64,000 nucleotides of DNA. Origin: Streptomonospora nanhaiensis (lineage in GTDB: Bacteria; Actinomycetota; Actinomycetes; Streptosporangiales; Streptosporangiaceae). The DNA lies in contig NZ_CP113264.1 in assembly GCF_026642255.1 (NCBI RefSeq), positions 4,898,001-4,962,000 of the forward strand. The letters run 5' to 3'. Of the stretch, positions 13,301-19,123 are shown one piece after another. Below the pieces are notes generated by a model. That model was not told the origin of the DNA and made no database searches. It saw nothing but the letters and a program-made list of their open reading frames with translations. The position numbers and the translations under genes are program-made. The first letter of the stretch is position 1, and each line of letters begins with the position of its first letter.

Positions 13301-16300
13301 GGGCCGCCACCCCTCCTTCGAACGACGGCGCGACGCAGCTGCCCGTAGTCCCCAAGGACGCGTCCGCGCCCGACCTGCTGCGCGCCTGGGCAGACAACGC
13401 GGGTCCCAGGCCCGGCAACGACTCCGCCCTCGCACTGCCGGCCATGGTCGAGAACGACGGCCAGGCCCTGCGCGACCAGGCCAACATCGTCTTCGCACGG
13501 TCCTTGGGCTGGAAGCCGTCCACCGACACCCCCGCCGAGGGGCAGCCCACCAGCACCACGACGAAAGCGGAGTCCACCAGCGCCACGACGAAAGCGGAGC
13601 GCACCAGCGCCGAGGCGAAAGCGGCGCGTGCCTACCTCGCCGCCGAGTACGGCCAGGACCCCGTGTACAACGACATCGATCACAGCTTCAGCAAGGGGGC
13701 CATCAAGGCGGTGGTCCAGTCGGCCTCACGCGAGCAGGAGGGGGTGCAGTTCGCAGACCTCAACCGCACCCAGTGGGGCGCCAAGGCCCTGACGAGCACC
13801 CGCGGAGCGAAGATCCTGGACGCGCTGCCGGGCGGCCAGCTCAGCGACTCCCGCACCCGGTCCCGGACGCACAGCGCCGGCACCTCCCACGGCGGGAGCC
13901 GAGGCCGCGGGGCGGAGATGCGCCCCTCCGCGCTGAGCACCGAGGTCGACGGCATCCGCTACGAGGGGCACGAGGGCAACTACACCGGTACGGCTGGACT
14001 GAACACCAGTTCGTCCAACGGGTCCGGAAGCGGCTCCAACCAGGCGGTCAAGGGCTACCAGGAGTCGGACCAGCTCCGCCAGGGGCCCGTCTACCTCATC
14101 GAGCACGACACCACCTGGGCGTTCGCCGCAGGCAGCAAGCTCAAGACGCCCGCCGCCTTCCACTCGGAGGACCCGAGCCTTCTGTCGACCTCGCCCTCCT
14201 CCCGGCCCACCCGCTGGGCCATGGGCCAAGTCACGATCCGGACGGCCGAGTGGTACTCGGAGTCCGACGCGATCGCGATGGGCTTCCTCACCCCGGAGCA
14301 GGCGAAGGACACGGCCCCCGTCGTGAAGCAGCTGGCCAAGACTCGCAAGGAGTTCACCGAGGCGGAGGCCGAGTACGCCGACACCCGGGCCCCGCTGGAG
14401 GGCCTGGCCGAGAGGTACGCCGCCAAGCCGGCCGACGAGCGAGCCGAGAGCGCCTACAACGCACAGGAGAAAAAGTACGAAGATGCCCTGAAAGCCTTCA
14501 ACAAGCAGATCGACGCCCTGGGAGCGGCCACGAACACCGTGCGCACCACTTTCGGGGGCGTCGGCCAGGGGACGGACGGCGGGACCGCTCCCCCCGCCCG
14601 CACGCCGAGCGGCGACGGCAGCGGAGAGACGACCCGCGCACCGGCCCCCGCCGACAACACCACGGCCACCGGCACGACCGGCACCCCGGCCACCGGCAGT
14701 ACCGACAACACCGGTGTCACTTCCGGAACCACCACGAGCACCGGCAACACCGGTGACGTCACCACGACCACCGGCGCGCCCCTGCCGAGCATCATCGTGA
14801 CCCCGCCGGCCCCGGAGCCCGCACCCACAGAGCCCGCACCCACGGAGCCCGCACCCACGGAGCCGCGCCAGAACCTGGTCGACCACTTCCGGACGGCGTT
14901 GAACCTCGAAGTTCCGAAGTCAGACTCCCCCGTCCAGGAGACCGAGGGCGGCCTGGATCAGAACACGGACACCATTGACGCGCAGGTCCAGCGCGCCTCC
15001 GACGCGGCGGACACCGCGGCCCAGGCGGCCCGTGACGCACGCGTTGCCGTGAACGGCCTCTCCACGACCCTGGACCGCGGCAGGGCCGACCTACAGGACG
15101 GAAACCGCTTCCTCGAAGGCTCCGGCGGTGAAGTACCCGCCGCGGGGACGGAGGGACGCTCCCCCTCGCCGGGGGCGGTACGGCAGGCACAGGACGCACA
15201 GCAAGCGGCGGACACCGCGCACGACAACGCCACGACCGCCGACAGGGACGTCACCGCCACCCGGAACAACGCCACCGCGACGGCGCCCGTACGCGATCAG
15301 CGGGCCCTCCTCGGACAGCTCCGCACGGCCGTCTCCGAGGCGGAGGGAACGGTCACGCCCGCGGCCGACGCCCAGCGCACCGCGGAGCGGCACGCGCAGA
15401 CCGTCACCGGGCTCGGAAACGAACTCGACGGGGCCCGGACACGGCACCAGGAACTCAGCACCGTCGTGGAGGGCCTGTCCGGGCAGGACCGGGCCGCCGG
15501 CGGGGACCGGGCCGCCCAGGACGCGCGTGTCCGAGCGGACGACCTGATCTCCGAGCTGGAGGGGGTCGCCGGTCGCGCCGACACCGCGCGGGCGGAGGCG
15601 GAGGCGTCGCGAGCCGAGGCCGAGACGGCGCAGACGGACGCGGACGCCGCGAAGACCAAGGCCGACCGGATGGCCGCGGACGCCAAGAAGCTGCAGACGT
15701 GGGCCGAGGCCCTCGACAAGAGCGCGTCCGGCCAGCGGGACGACGCGAACCGGGCCGCCGAGGACGCGCGGAACGCCAGGACGGCGGCACGGGGAGCCGC
15801 CGAGGCCGCCAAGGAGGCCCGCAAGGCCGCGGACGCGGCGAAGGCCAAGGCCGACGAGGTGCAGGAAAAGGCCGCGAACGCCGTCAAGGCCGAAACCGAC
15901 GCCCGCGCGGCCCGCACCGCCGCGGACCGCGCGGTCCAGGCGGCGGCGAACGCCCCCCTCCCCTCCCCCGAGACGCGGACGGCGTCGACCGGCACCGACC
16001 TCCGGGAGACGACCGGCACCCCTGAGAACACCGCTCTGCGAGACGCGGAGAACGCACGGGAACGGGCCAAGGAGGCCCACCAGACCGCCCGCGAGGCGGC
16101 GAAGACCGCGGCCAGGGCACACGAGGAAGCGGAGAAGGCGGCTCAGGAGGCCGACAACCTGCGCGAGAGGGCCGACGCCGCCGAGCAGGATGCCCGAAAG
16201 GCCGCCGCACGCGCGAGGAACGCACAGAAGATCGCCGAGAGGGCCCGGGACTCCGCAGGGAAGATCGTGGAGATCGCCCGCGCAGCCGCCACCGACGCCG

Positions 16301-18114
16301 GTCAGGCACACAAGGACGCGCAGGGGGCCGCCGAGAAGGCGAAGACCGCGGCCGAGCGTGCCGCGGAAGCCGCGAAGACCGACCGGAAGGCCCGCGACGA
16401 CGCCAAGGAAATCGCGGACAACGCCCGGAAGGACGCCGCCGACGTACGGGAGCTGCGGGAGAGGATCCCGGCGGCAGTGGAGCCGGGGAGGACGCCGTCC
16501 GAGAACGACCGGAAGAAGGACGGCGACGAGGACGGGAGCCGGGACGGGGACGGTTCGGGCAGCAGCGGCGACCGGGGCGACGACAACGGCAGCGACGACA
16601 ACGGCAGCGACGGCAACCGCTCCGACGGCGAGCGCAACTCCGGCACCGGGCACGAGGACGACAGCAGGCGCGGGGGCGAGGACAGGGACCGCGGAACGGA
16701 CGGGGACGGCGGACGCTCCACGCGCGGGGACGGCCGGGGCGACCGCGACAGCGGCGACCCGGCCCAGCGCGACACCGACTCGGACACCGACTCGCTCCCG
16801 GACCTGACCTCCGACTCGGACTCGGACTCGGACGACAGCGACGACGGCATGTCCCTGGACGACGACTTCTACGGCCCTCCGCCGGCGGTGCGCACGCAGG
16901 AGCCGGCTCTTGCCGATTCCGGCGACCCGTGGGCCGACAACCCCCCGACCGGGCCCGATCTCAGCGCCCTCATCGCCGCGGACAAGAAGAAGGACGACAG
17001 GCCCTCGACGGTCGAGGACGTCGTCGCCGACCTCACCTACCGCTACCGGCCCGAGGACATCGGGCACCACACCGCCCAGGACGCACAGATCCAGGTCTTC
17101 ATGGCGGGCCACCACCGGAGCCGCCACGGCCGCCGCACGGAGGCCGACCCCTCCGAGCAGTACACGGACACCGACGGCTACGAGGCCGCCCCGGGCCCGG
17201 CCTACCCCGCCGGAACGCAGGTCTCCCAGTACCCCGCCCCGATCCAGTACACCCAGGACCCCACCGGGACCCACGACTCCTCCGCGGCGGCCTACGACCA
17301 GCCGCCCACGGCCCCGACCGAGGAGACCGCACAGGCCCAGGACGGGAACCAGGACGAGCGGACCGCAGCGCTCATGCTGTGGAACGGGACCTTCACCGGT
17401 ATCGAGGACCTCGCCGCCACCACCGGATTCGACGTGGTGAGCCAGGAACAGCTCGTCGAGGACGGCTCCGACGGCAATACCTCGCTCATGCGCTTCGAGA
17501 ACGGCGCGCAGGCGGTCTACAAGGACACCGAGGAGACCACCTTCGCCCGTGAGCGCGCCGACGCCGAGCAGCTCGCCTCACTGGTGGGCCGCGCCATCGG
17601 CGCCAACGTCCCCGGTGTCCTGCGCATCGGCGAGTACGAACTGTTCATGCACTTCATGAACGGCGTATCCGGGTTCACCCACTTGGACAACCCGCGATCC
17701 CCGCTCCTGAACACGCGGGACGGACACGTGCTGGGCCTGCTGGACCTGCTGATCGCCAACGGCGACCGCAATCCGGGCAACTGGCTGGACCAGGGCAACG
17801 GGCACGTGGCGGGCATCGACCACGGCAAGGCCTGGTTCAAGTACGAGCACACGCCGGAGGACCCCACCGACCTGGAGGGGCTGGCCTACATCAACGGCAT
17901 GCGGCCCTTCTACGACTTCGAGGCCAATGCGTGGATCGCCAACCCGCTGACGCGGGCCGACATCCGGTTCCTGCGGACCCGGCTCGCCGGGCTCTACGGC
18001 GAGTTCGTCCGCCTGGGCAGGTCCGACTGGTTCGACGAGATGATGGAGCGCTTCGACATGCTGGCCCGCAACGCACGGGGGACCGCCAGCCTCTTCCCAG
18101 GAGGCGGCCGGTGA
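1..18114 (+). CDS. Giant modular toxin-like protein with C-terminal kinase-like domain (5' end outside window)
   Basis: The frame is open from base 1 to TGA 18112-18114 (at least 6037 residues), and the first internal ATG (133) lies inside a conserved block, so the true start is upstream. Residues below count from the first codon in the window. Beta-rich segments lie near 38-215, 298-565, 774-1330 and 1410-1790. They are separated by Thr/Pro/Gly/Asp-rich linkers and followed by an Ala-rich coiled coil (about 1914-2447) and a segment at 2687-3008. The block then repeats at 3009-5494. After an acidic Ser/Asp linker comes a kinase-like domain (5791-6037) with a candidate ATP-binding Lys5841 (AVYKDT), a catalytic-loop motif GDRNPGN (5921-5927) and GIDHG with Asp5940. 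These resemble PI3/4-kinase or HipA-like folds. The neighbouring ESX genes and the related second giant suggest a type VII substrate with a kinase warhead. That role is inference; the large body matches no family I can name. Confidence 0.85.
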   Translation, partial: TWLADHFLGTPPQGGRGGGRAPSRQERRDNQYREAIESTFDNDRVQQYLPQMVNSSAHIRIEIPGSRPRIMQMWSVSTEYSRKDFAPGLADFVHSNTLVKSDSSGVKHSTVASGSIGGGFGIWIDLPNGRSIRLDVPFVEYSATFEKSTGTTLNTSGTSSHVVHAPSGHAAYDVKRDFYVHIQGESQPHRFEADTVEMLTVEDARLLNGEPSKAPTSTDGPAVPPRPPFPNLAVDHPTDLSGATVRGFGHAPPAPPADDTATTGTTGNTDATNTTDTAGNDDADGDTQAPPSPQRPFYDDLAYNVLSAISEKRPGMVIPDLARTDKDYAVRPSRMDPEGPLRSFRERWGLRRNVDVARDNTLKVIKALSESGLKSGASDLPGDGIPVRLKESAVIDPTMLRRDKGSRPDAVTVRVYGDFDRLVHQFDTTSSGGARFAGSAGITTTKGSSVNHSLGLNVGASVRTDEGADARGVPRVLGNPSGSLNTSLSTGKGSSQGLSHSSEETVLFSGDSDVWTSRTRFTARLFEHDDIGMARDDRPQREHGIPLLGKGMDAETVLLTPKMPPMATDSPATVSDPAGTTRDGDTATSSDGQETRNTPATAADTRGEDSTRTDTSGDTESDTTGGRQPLTPEQARDMIRRNFVPQTTPGGTPGGDRGGRWTVIRDGAVHTWGRLFGESAQVVTPPPNTTAPPAGTVTTTVADGNRAVVLSPPPSPGTTAGTNDNQAVVLSPPPPPGTTADTTSGTTPQTVPAGGDRNGDGAPDSGPQQGPPTLNQTRAQAIRGIGGTFERVNTHFDTGSRGMRGLLEETFRTFSEPRGGLYDGFRLKLDSFLSQSSGGGRQFENHLSAEELATSKSATTPSGSRIRQEMSGGFRSPHDVRATVATKVEIDTVTDFRPVDAQMRWNGGTEVFVSTNSSLTGSVGLKFGGSGGRNPNPHPSDDSLPTEAVRPIPLVGPSIARTFFSRGTSNTQATAFTSSVLFIPNITKAYAFRASGHLTQAIEFAKNWSIGPPLSWNTRFHGWTVPVKDLLSGYVHSRDAQQADLVMDKATRDGDRVDLSPQPNPKKPDNAQVRPGFEGSGRQVQPADPGAALQNLVNDLASNGLELTAGGRELLLQKLTTHLGQNPDSTVPVPVKVRALGPEPGPDSGPRPMRSASPGKVYVNLTRDPERTDVSYVGQSGYYIESHTWKATDAHAQNRGTGTTVGADGVLLQPLPYAQDDQGSDGQPDHRPLFASPAGAVSSSTRDGSSTGASQDDAHTVELHMDTPYAKVRADTTLTLTLELGEPKGGENGNPPRTTYTGTADSGRVETMYPFAYMTFDPPEAPTTTTAAEGDTRGTGADTLSPPPAPTVTTSTDGTGSTGTAPADRDAPPAPEGGDTTGDRTRTDTPGNDRTADGDTAQRSPAPIYASVADALRAWTGDAGPRPGTDTAITKPAMVQDGGQALRDKANVVIAQTLGWKPPPGTPEGGQPTRDTANAARAYLADAYGQDPVYNEIDHSLSESAVKAVYPSASHNAEGVEFTDIGRTEWGAKVVPSSRGAKILDALPGSQLSDSRVHPRSNSAGDSHGGGRGRGGEFRPAGLSTAAEGIPYDGHEGTYTGAPGVNTSSSHGAESGSNQAVKGYQESDKLRQGPVYLIEYDATWAFGAGSKLKAPAAFHPNDPSLPSTPLHKRPTRWGVDDVTVRMAGWYSESDAIAMGFLTPDQAKDMAPVMDRLNRAREEFSEAEAAYADTRAPLEGLAEGYAAAPGDRSAEDAYNAQEDKYKEALSDFNDQIDALIETVNNTRTTLEEAGQGTDSGTAPPVRTVGGDGGEGTTRAPAPDDTTTGDTGNTTTTTTGDTGAATTTTGGPRPTVTVTPPAPEPTGPGEGLADRFLSELNLRAPESDTPAPDSDGSRNPEDGREQNTGTVDARVQRASDAADTAVQEAHDARDAANDLATTLNRGTADLRNGIRLLTGSDDGAPAAGTGGRAPAPAADGTSAPGAIRQAQDARTAADTAHDNATAADNDITATRNNATGTTPEPHRGAFFQRVGTATSEAENADTAATEAHDTADGHEDTVAEIGTDLNATPPRYQALSTAVDGLSGQDRAAGGDRAAGGDRAAQDARDQADSLISDLEGIADRADTARAEAESTATEAAAAQTDADAAKTKADRMAADAETLRTWAEGVSTEASTHRDSADRAVRDARNAGAAAQGAADAAREARAAADAARARADEVRTDAADAAGDAARAEAHALSARTAADLAAQAAANASRPSPGGQTAPGTTGRTDPTGGEGSSSAGPRATTNPPNTTDGSRGTADPRANAARQAAEDARARAQEARRTAREATALAQRTAEDARQLAQRADRLRARADDAGQAATDAATRAEEALETAQEVRDTADATVRTADRTAADARRAHQEAQEAAQKAEAAAERAAEAAETAREARDDAEKIAASARRRITSVRNLLERIPAAGGPVRTSSEGSGDNRRSGDRDGSGTGTGGRGRGTDGDGGSSSRGKGRGGHDIIAFPMTEVPNQPGKSSPQAASDRMAEAIRLGKLASASIRDAISGYQRAQDLVAQTREAESQGRPDAADLRTQAYQAQRQANDAYRAYDHLAQMQADLLRPDGPTTVMAVLETTGESSRDPGPVPLGGTSRDIPLGPLNTDSPLTRDGGPTDDRNTTGTDDNRDPNRSTREEAPPPPPEGGPRRLTYASDFVPDREGQAYDLGYLTTSTLLGPDMLFTEHLHGFVDDVLAGTPDMPAPARRAILDGVVDILDREGPRPFLREGGHTVSATHNGQTWSADIDLRPEDGEFYRFDMQTLSGGEDSRRLRLHGAGPGVDSSESGSHGQGKTAAFKVSVNPLYVGSIGGNDAGPILSGGGRGGKKVRGTSGSASTSANADTGIELLGPLTPYVADLHMKASVTGPGLTSPRVQEGTSHNGLSMNLPGEVVPSDAPRHIEPKNGPADADGNRPPVNRPFIGAGHPLEITRFSPASDGGTDRDTASGDGGTDRSGSTTTTGGGRKDTLGTWLADHLLGPRPKGGRGGGRTPSKKEQSDDQNRTWIESTFDNDRVLQYLPQISNGSSQIRIVFPTGSSRPPRTMEMWSVSTEYDRKDFAPGLADFVHGNTLVKSDSSTVKSSTVASGSIGGGFGIWLELPNGKSIRLDVPFVEYSATFERSTGTTLSTSGTSSHVVHAPAGHAAYDVKRDFYVRLDGEEAHRFEADTVEMLTVEDARLLNGELPKVPTSTDGPTAPPRPPFPNLVANGPTDKLTDLSGATVLGFGQASPVASENHGEATDGTDTTGTTADTGVADTASTTGDDDADAGPPKPDAPQRSFYDDLAYNVLKGIAEKHPGMVIPDLGRTRKNYAVRPSHMAPDTVRSFRERWGFRRNADVARENTLKVIKALSESGLKSGASALPGDGIPVRLQETAVIDLTTLIKDRGLRPDFVTLRVYGEFDPLVHQFDTTSSGGGRFGGSAGITTTKGSSLNHSISTTVGGSVRTDEGADARGVPRVLGNPAVALLTSWGTGKESVQSLSHGSEETVLFNGDSDVWTSRTRFTARLFEHDDIGMARDDRSQREHGTPLLGDGLDTHTVLLTPKVPPTASDSPATVSDPAGTTPDDGTGGREGRTPETTADTGGEDSTRTDASGDTESDTTGGRQPLTYDESRRMLRGDFVPRPTPGGDRGGRWTVIRDGAVHTWERLVGGGSETVTPAPNTTAPPAGTVTTTGTVTTTGADGNQTAVLSPPPPPGTTTDTTTATAPNTTAPPAGTVTTTGTVTTTGADGNQTAVLSPPPPSGTTTDTTTATAPNTTAPGGERDGGTTRDSGPQQGPLPLSQTRARAIRRIGGTVERVNTHFDTGSRGMRGLLEETFRTFSETRSGLHDGYRRKLESFLSRASGNGLRFENHSSAEELAASKSAATSWGSRMRLEMSGGLWSPHDIRATIATKVEADEVTDMRPVEAQMRWGGSSETTLSTTTSLTRSVGLRFGGSGGRNPNPHPSDGSLPNEAERPIPLVGPSHTRTFFSRSTSNTRATAFTSSVLFIPNDTKTYAFRASGKLTQAIEFLKNWSIGPTLTWKTLYLGWTAPVKDLLAGYVHSRDAHQDKLVQDRAVRDGDKVHLGAQPNPKKPDNARVRPGFEDNGRQLHPADPGAALQNLVDDLASNGLELTKQSRENLLQKLTTHLGQNPDSTVPVPVEVHALGSESGPDSKPRAQHWSTEAKVFVNLTRDPKPAEVSYPGQSGYYIESHKWTQTQAGSQTRGTGNSSSLDGVLLQPTSYPQDEQGPDQQPGHRPLFASPAGALSSSTNDSRTSGESRDDTHTVELHLDTPFAKVRADTTMTLTLELGAPKGGRNGNPSRAVYTGEADSGQVDTLYAFAYMDFDPQAETTTDTVTEGDTRGTGADLLSPPPAPTVTTSTDGAESTGTDRDTPPAPEGDDTTGDRTRNDTTGDDRAATPPSNDGATQLPVVPKDASAPDLLRAWADNAGPRPGNDSALALPAMVENDGQALRDQANIVFARSLGWKPSTDTPAEGQPTSTTTKAESTSATTKAERTSAEAKAARAYLAAEYGQDPVYNDIDHSFSKGAIKAVVQSASREQEGVQFADLNRTQWGAKALTSTRGAKILDALPGGQLSDSRTRSRTHSAGTSHGGSRGRGAEMRPSALSTEVDGIRYEGHEGNYTGTAGLNTSSSNGSGSGSNQAVKGYQESDQLRQGPVYLIEHDTTWAFAAGSKLKTPAAFHSEDPSLLSTSPSSRPTRWAMGQVTIRTAEWYSESDAIAMGFLTPEQAKDTAPVVKQLAKTRKEFTEAEAEYADTRAPLEGLAERYAAKPADERAESAYNAQEKKYEDALKAFNKQIDALGAATNTVRTTFGGVGQGTDGGTAPPARTPSGDGSGETTRAPAPADNTTATGTTGTPATGSTDNTGVTSGTTTSTGNTGDVTTTTGAPLPSIIVTPPAPEPAPTEPAPTEPAPTEPRQNLVDHFRTALNLEVPKSDSPVQETEGGLDQNTDTIDAQVQRASDAADTAAQAARDARVAVNGLSTTLDRGRADLQDGNRFLEGSGGEVPAAGTEGRSPSPGAVRQAQDAQQAADTAHDNATTADRDVTATRNNATATAPVRDQRALLGQLRTAVSEAEGTVTPAADAQRTAERHAQTVTGLGNELDGARTRHQELSTVVEGLSGQDRAAGGDRAAQDARVRADDLISELEGVAGRADTARAEAEASRAEAETAQTDADAAKTKADRMAADAKKLQTWAEALDKSASGQRDDANRAAEDARNARTAARGAAEAAKEARKAADAAKAKADEVQEKAANAVKAETDARAARTAADRAVQAAANAPLPSPETRTASTGTDLRETTGTPENTALRDAENARERAKEAHQTAREAAKTAARAHEEAEKAAQEADNLRERADAAEQDARKAAARARNAQKIAERARDSAGKIVEIARAAATDAGQAHKDAQGAAEKAKTAAERAAEAAKTDRKARDDAKEIADNARKDAADVRELRERIPAAVEPGRTPSENDRKKDGDEDGSRDGDGSGSSGDRGDDNGSDDNGSDGNRSDGERNSGTGHEDDSRRGGEDRDRGTDGDGGRSTRGDGRGDRDSGDPAQRDTDSDTDSLPDLTSDSDSDSDDSDDGMSLDDDFYGPPPAVRTQEPALADSGDPWADNPPTGPDLSALIAADKKKDDRPSTVEDVVADLTYRYRPEDIGHHTAQDAQIQVFMAGHHRSRHGRRTEADPSEQYTDTDGYEAAPGPAYPAGTQVSQYPAPIQYTQDPTGTHDSSAAAYDQPPTAPTEETAQAQDGNQDERTAALMLWNGTFTGIEDLAATTGFDVVSQEQLVEDGSDGNTSLMRFENGAQAVYKDTEETTFARERADAEQLASLVGRAIGANVPGVLRIGEYELFMHFMNGVSGFTHLDNPRSPLLNTRDGHVLGLLDLLIANGDRNPGNWLDQGNGHVAGIDHGKAWFKYEHTPEDPTDLEGLAYINGMRPFYDFEANAWIANPLTRADIRFLRTRLAGLYGEFVRLGRSDWFDEMMERFDMLARNARGTASLFPGGGR
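9025..16480 (+). repeat. Direct repeat, copy 2 of the large intragenic duplication
   Basis: This second copy keeps the order of the first: the STFDNDR segment, the SFRERWG segment, the VNTHFDTGSRGMRGLLEE segment, the KNWSIGP segment, the KGYQESD segment and the Ala-rich coiled coil. Its linkers differ in length from copy 1, mostly because of Thr/Pro-rich expansions at 11091-11388 and 14700-14865. It leads into an acidic linker and the C-terminal kinase-like domain rather than into the 7560-9020 segment that follows copy 1. Confidence 0.85.
11091..11388 (+). repeat. 141-bp in-frame tandem duplication in a linker
   Basis: Two head-to-tail units start at 11091 and 11232, and a partial third starts at 11373, so the period is 141 bases (47 codons). 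Each encodes a Thr/Pro-rich linker containing GTVTTTGTVTTTGADGN and a poly-Pro run. The near-perfect identity implies recent slippage or unequal crossing over inside the giant gene, and the frame is kept. Confidence 0.85.
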
Positions 18115-18326
18115 CCCGTGTGCTCTATGTCCAGGACCGCCGCACACAGCGGACACGGCCGTTTCTGACGCTGCACGACGACGGCACCCTCACCGGCCAC
18201 GACCCTGCGACGGCCGACGCGATCCCACGGCTGCGCGCCACGCGCGGCTGGTCCGGGGAGCAGGTATTCGACGACTGCGCCGCGCAGTCCAACGCCTACG
18301 TCCGCTACTTCGAAGAACCGGCGTGA
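18111..18326 (+). CDS. Small protein coupled to the kinase-like giant; candidate immunity protein
   Basis: The GTG start (18111) overlaps the giant gene's TGA by the GTGA arrangement, implying translational coupling. The product has 71 residues, beginning MTRVLYVQDRRTQRTRPF and containing RGWSGEQVFDD, with no signal peptide or membrane segment. Immunity genes of polymorphic toxins usually sit directly after the toxin gene, so this could neutralise the kinase-like domain in the producer's cytosol. It might instead be a folding partner or accessory subunit of that domain. I do not recognise a named family. The upstream in-frame extension is only a shadow of the giant gene. Confidence 0.65.
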   Translation: MTRVLYVQDRRTQRTRPFLTLHDDGTLTGHDPATADAIPRLRATRGWSGEQVFDDCAAQSNAYVRYFEEPA

Positions 18327-18347
18327 CCACGGCCGGCATCACCCCCA

Positions 18348-18458
18348 CGGCGCGTCGGCCCATGGCGCCAATGGGACGAACAAGGACGGTTCCTCCGCGA
18401 GACCGTCCACGACGCCCTGGGCAACAGGATCATCGCCCGCGAGGAGCACAGGCCCCCG
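18348..18458 (+). pseudogene. Fragment of a YwqK/MORN-type immunity gene
   Basis: In frame 3, directly after the stop of the 71-residue gene, the translation reads RRVGPWRQWDEQGRFLRETV and then HDALGNRIIAREEHRPP. This matches in style the MORN-like motifs (W-x-x-D/E-G-R) of the intact YwqK-like gene at 35982, for example its HHWDAEGRLVFEYVNDVSGN. There is no plausible start codon or N-terminal half, and the sequence downstream becomes less GC-rich and unstructured until TGA 18687. I read it as the stranded C-terminal part of an immunity gene whose toxin partner is gone. The overlapping GTG ORF at 18323-18514 is in the wrong frame for this similarity. Confidence 0.6.
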
Positions 18459-18751
18459 CACGCCTCGCCCACGCCCCCGGGACCGGCGAAGAGCACCCCG
18501 TCCCCCGGCTCTGAGAAGCGCGACGAGTTCTCCCTTCCTTTCCAGCGCCGGATCGCGAAGAATGCGATTCTCCTCGCAGGCGCACTTCTTACTGCCCCTC
18601 TGCACCCAGCTCCCCAGGACTCCGCCCCTGGCGACACAAAGGCGCATCACACGAATCGCAGAAGCGAATTCTTGAAAAACAGGATCTGAACGCCCGCCCG
18701 CTGGCACGCGACCGCCGCTCGGACTCCTCAGCACACGCCGCCCCTTCCGAT

Positions 18752-18782
18752 GCCGCTCCTTCAGAACCGGGGCGGCTCTTTC
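18752..18782 (+). terminator. Candidate intrinsic terminator
   Basis: The arms GCCGCTCC (18752-18759) and GGGGCGGC (18769-18776) pair over 8 bp with one G-T wobble around a 9-base loop, and TCTTTC follows. The position, after the immunity-gene remnant and well before the second giant, fits the end of the first toxin transcript. Confidence 0.5.
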
Positions 18783-18943
18783 ACGGATGCCACGCCGATG
18801 TCGGACGACACGGACCTACCAGTACCCCCACCTGGCCTCTGACCCTCCACCGCGAGCGGAACCCCGCCGGGAGGGAAACAGGAAGGGAATACCCGGTCGG
18901 CCCCAGGAAAACCGTTGCGGAAATACCAGGCACAGCAACCGAG

Positions 18944-18957
18944 TGGAACATGTTCCA
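18944..18957. promoter_or_regulatory. 14-bp perfect palindrome, possible operator
   Basis: TGGAACATGTTCCA is perfectly self-complementary and lies about 165 bases upstream of the second giant's ATG. It has GAAC and GTTC half-sites, but they are only 2 bases apart. The Gram-positive LexA box needs 4, so I do not call it LexA. A dimeric regulator site is possible. Confidence 0.35.
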
Positions 18958-19052
18958 GAAACACCCCGCTGCTTTCGGTTCGCGCCCATGACCTTCGGAA
19001 ATCAACCGGAGGAACCTCAGCAAGGGTTTCGGTCAGGGTAATGGGCCACCGA

Positions 19053-19079
19053 TTCACGCGACTTCTCCGGTGCTAGTTT
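19053..19079 (+). promoter_or_regulatory. Possible promoter of the second giant gene
   Basis: A TTCACG hexamer (19053-19058) and TAGTTT (19074-19079) resemble -35 and -10 elements, but the spacer is only 15 bases. Transcription would start near 19086, leaving a leader of about 38 bases with the strong GGAGGG ribosome site at 19111-19116. The call rests on weak motifs. Confidence 0.3.
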
Positions 19080-19123
19080 CGTGCCCGCGCAGCGGTACCA
19101 GGGGGTAGAGGGAGGGATCGCGT

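Larger units (their letters stand above)
18690..19052. other. Intergenic region upstream of the second giant gene
   Basis: About 360 bases hold no credible ORF on either strand. The stretch contains the terminator-like hairpin at 18752-18782 and a 14-bp palindrome at 18944-18957, and is less GC-rich than the flanking genes. I see no RNA gene. Confidence 0.6.

Noticed and set aside
18323..18514. GTG ORF of 63 codons directly after the 71-residue gene as an immunity gene
   Set aside because: Its product is low-complexity Arg/Pro-rich, and the MORN similarity is in a different frame.
18944..18957. LexA/SOS box because of GAAC and GTTC half-sites
   Set aside because: Half-sites are 2 bases apart instead of 4, so it does not fit the Gram-positive LexA consensus.
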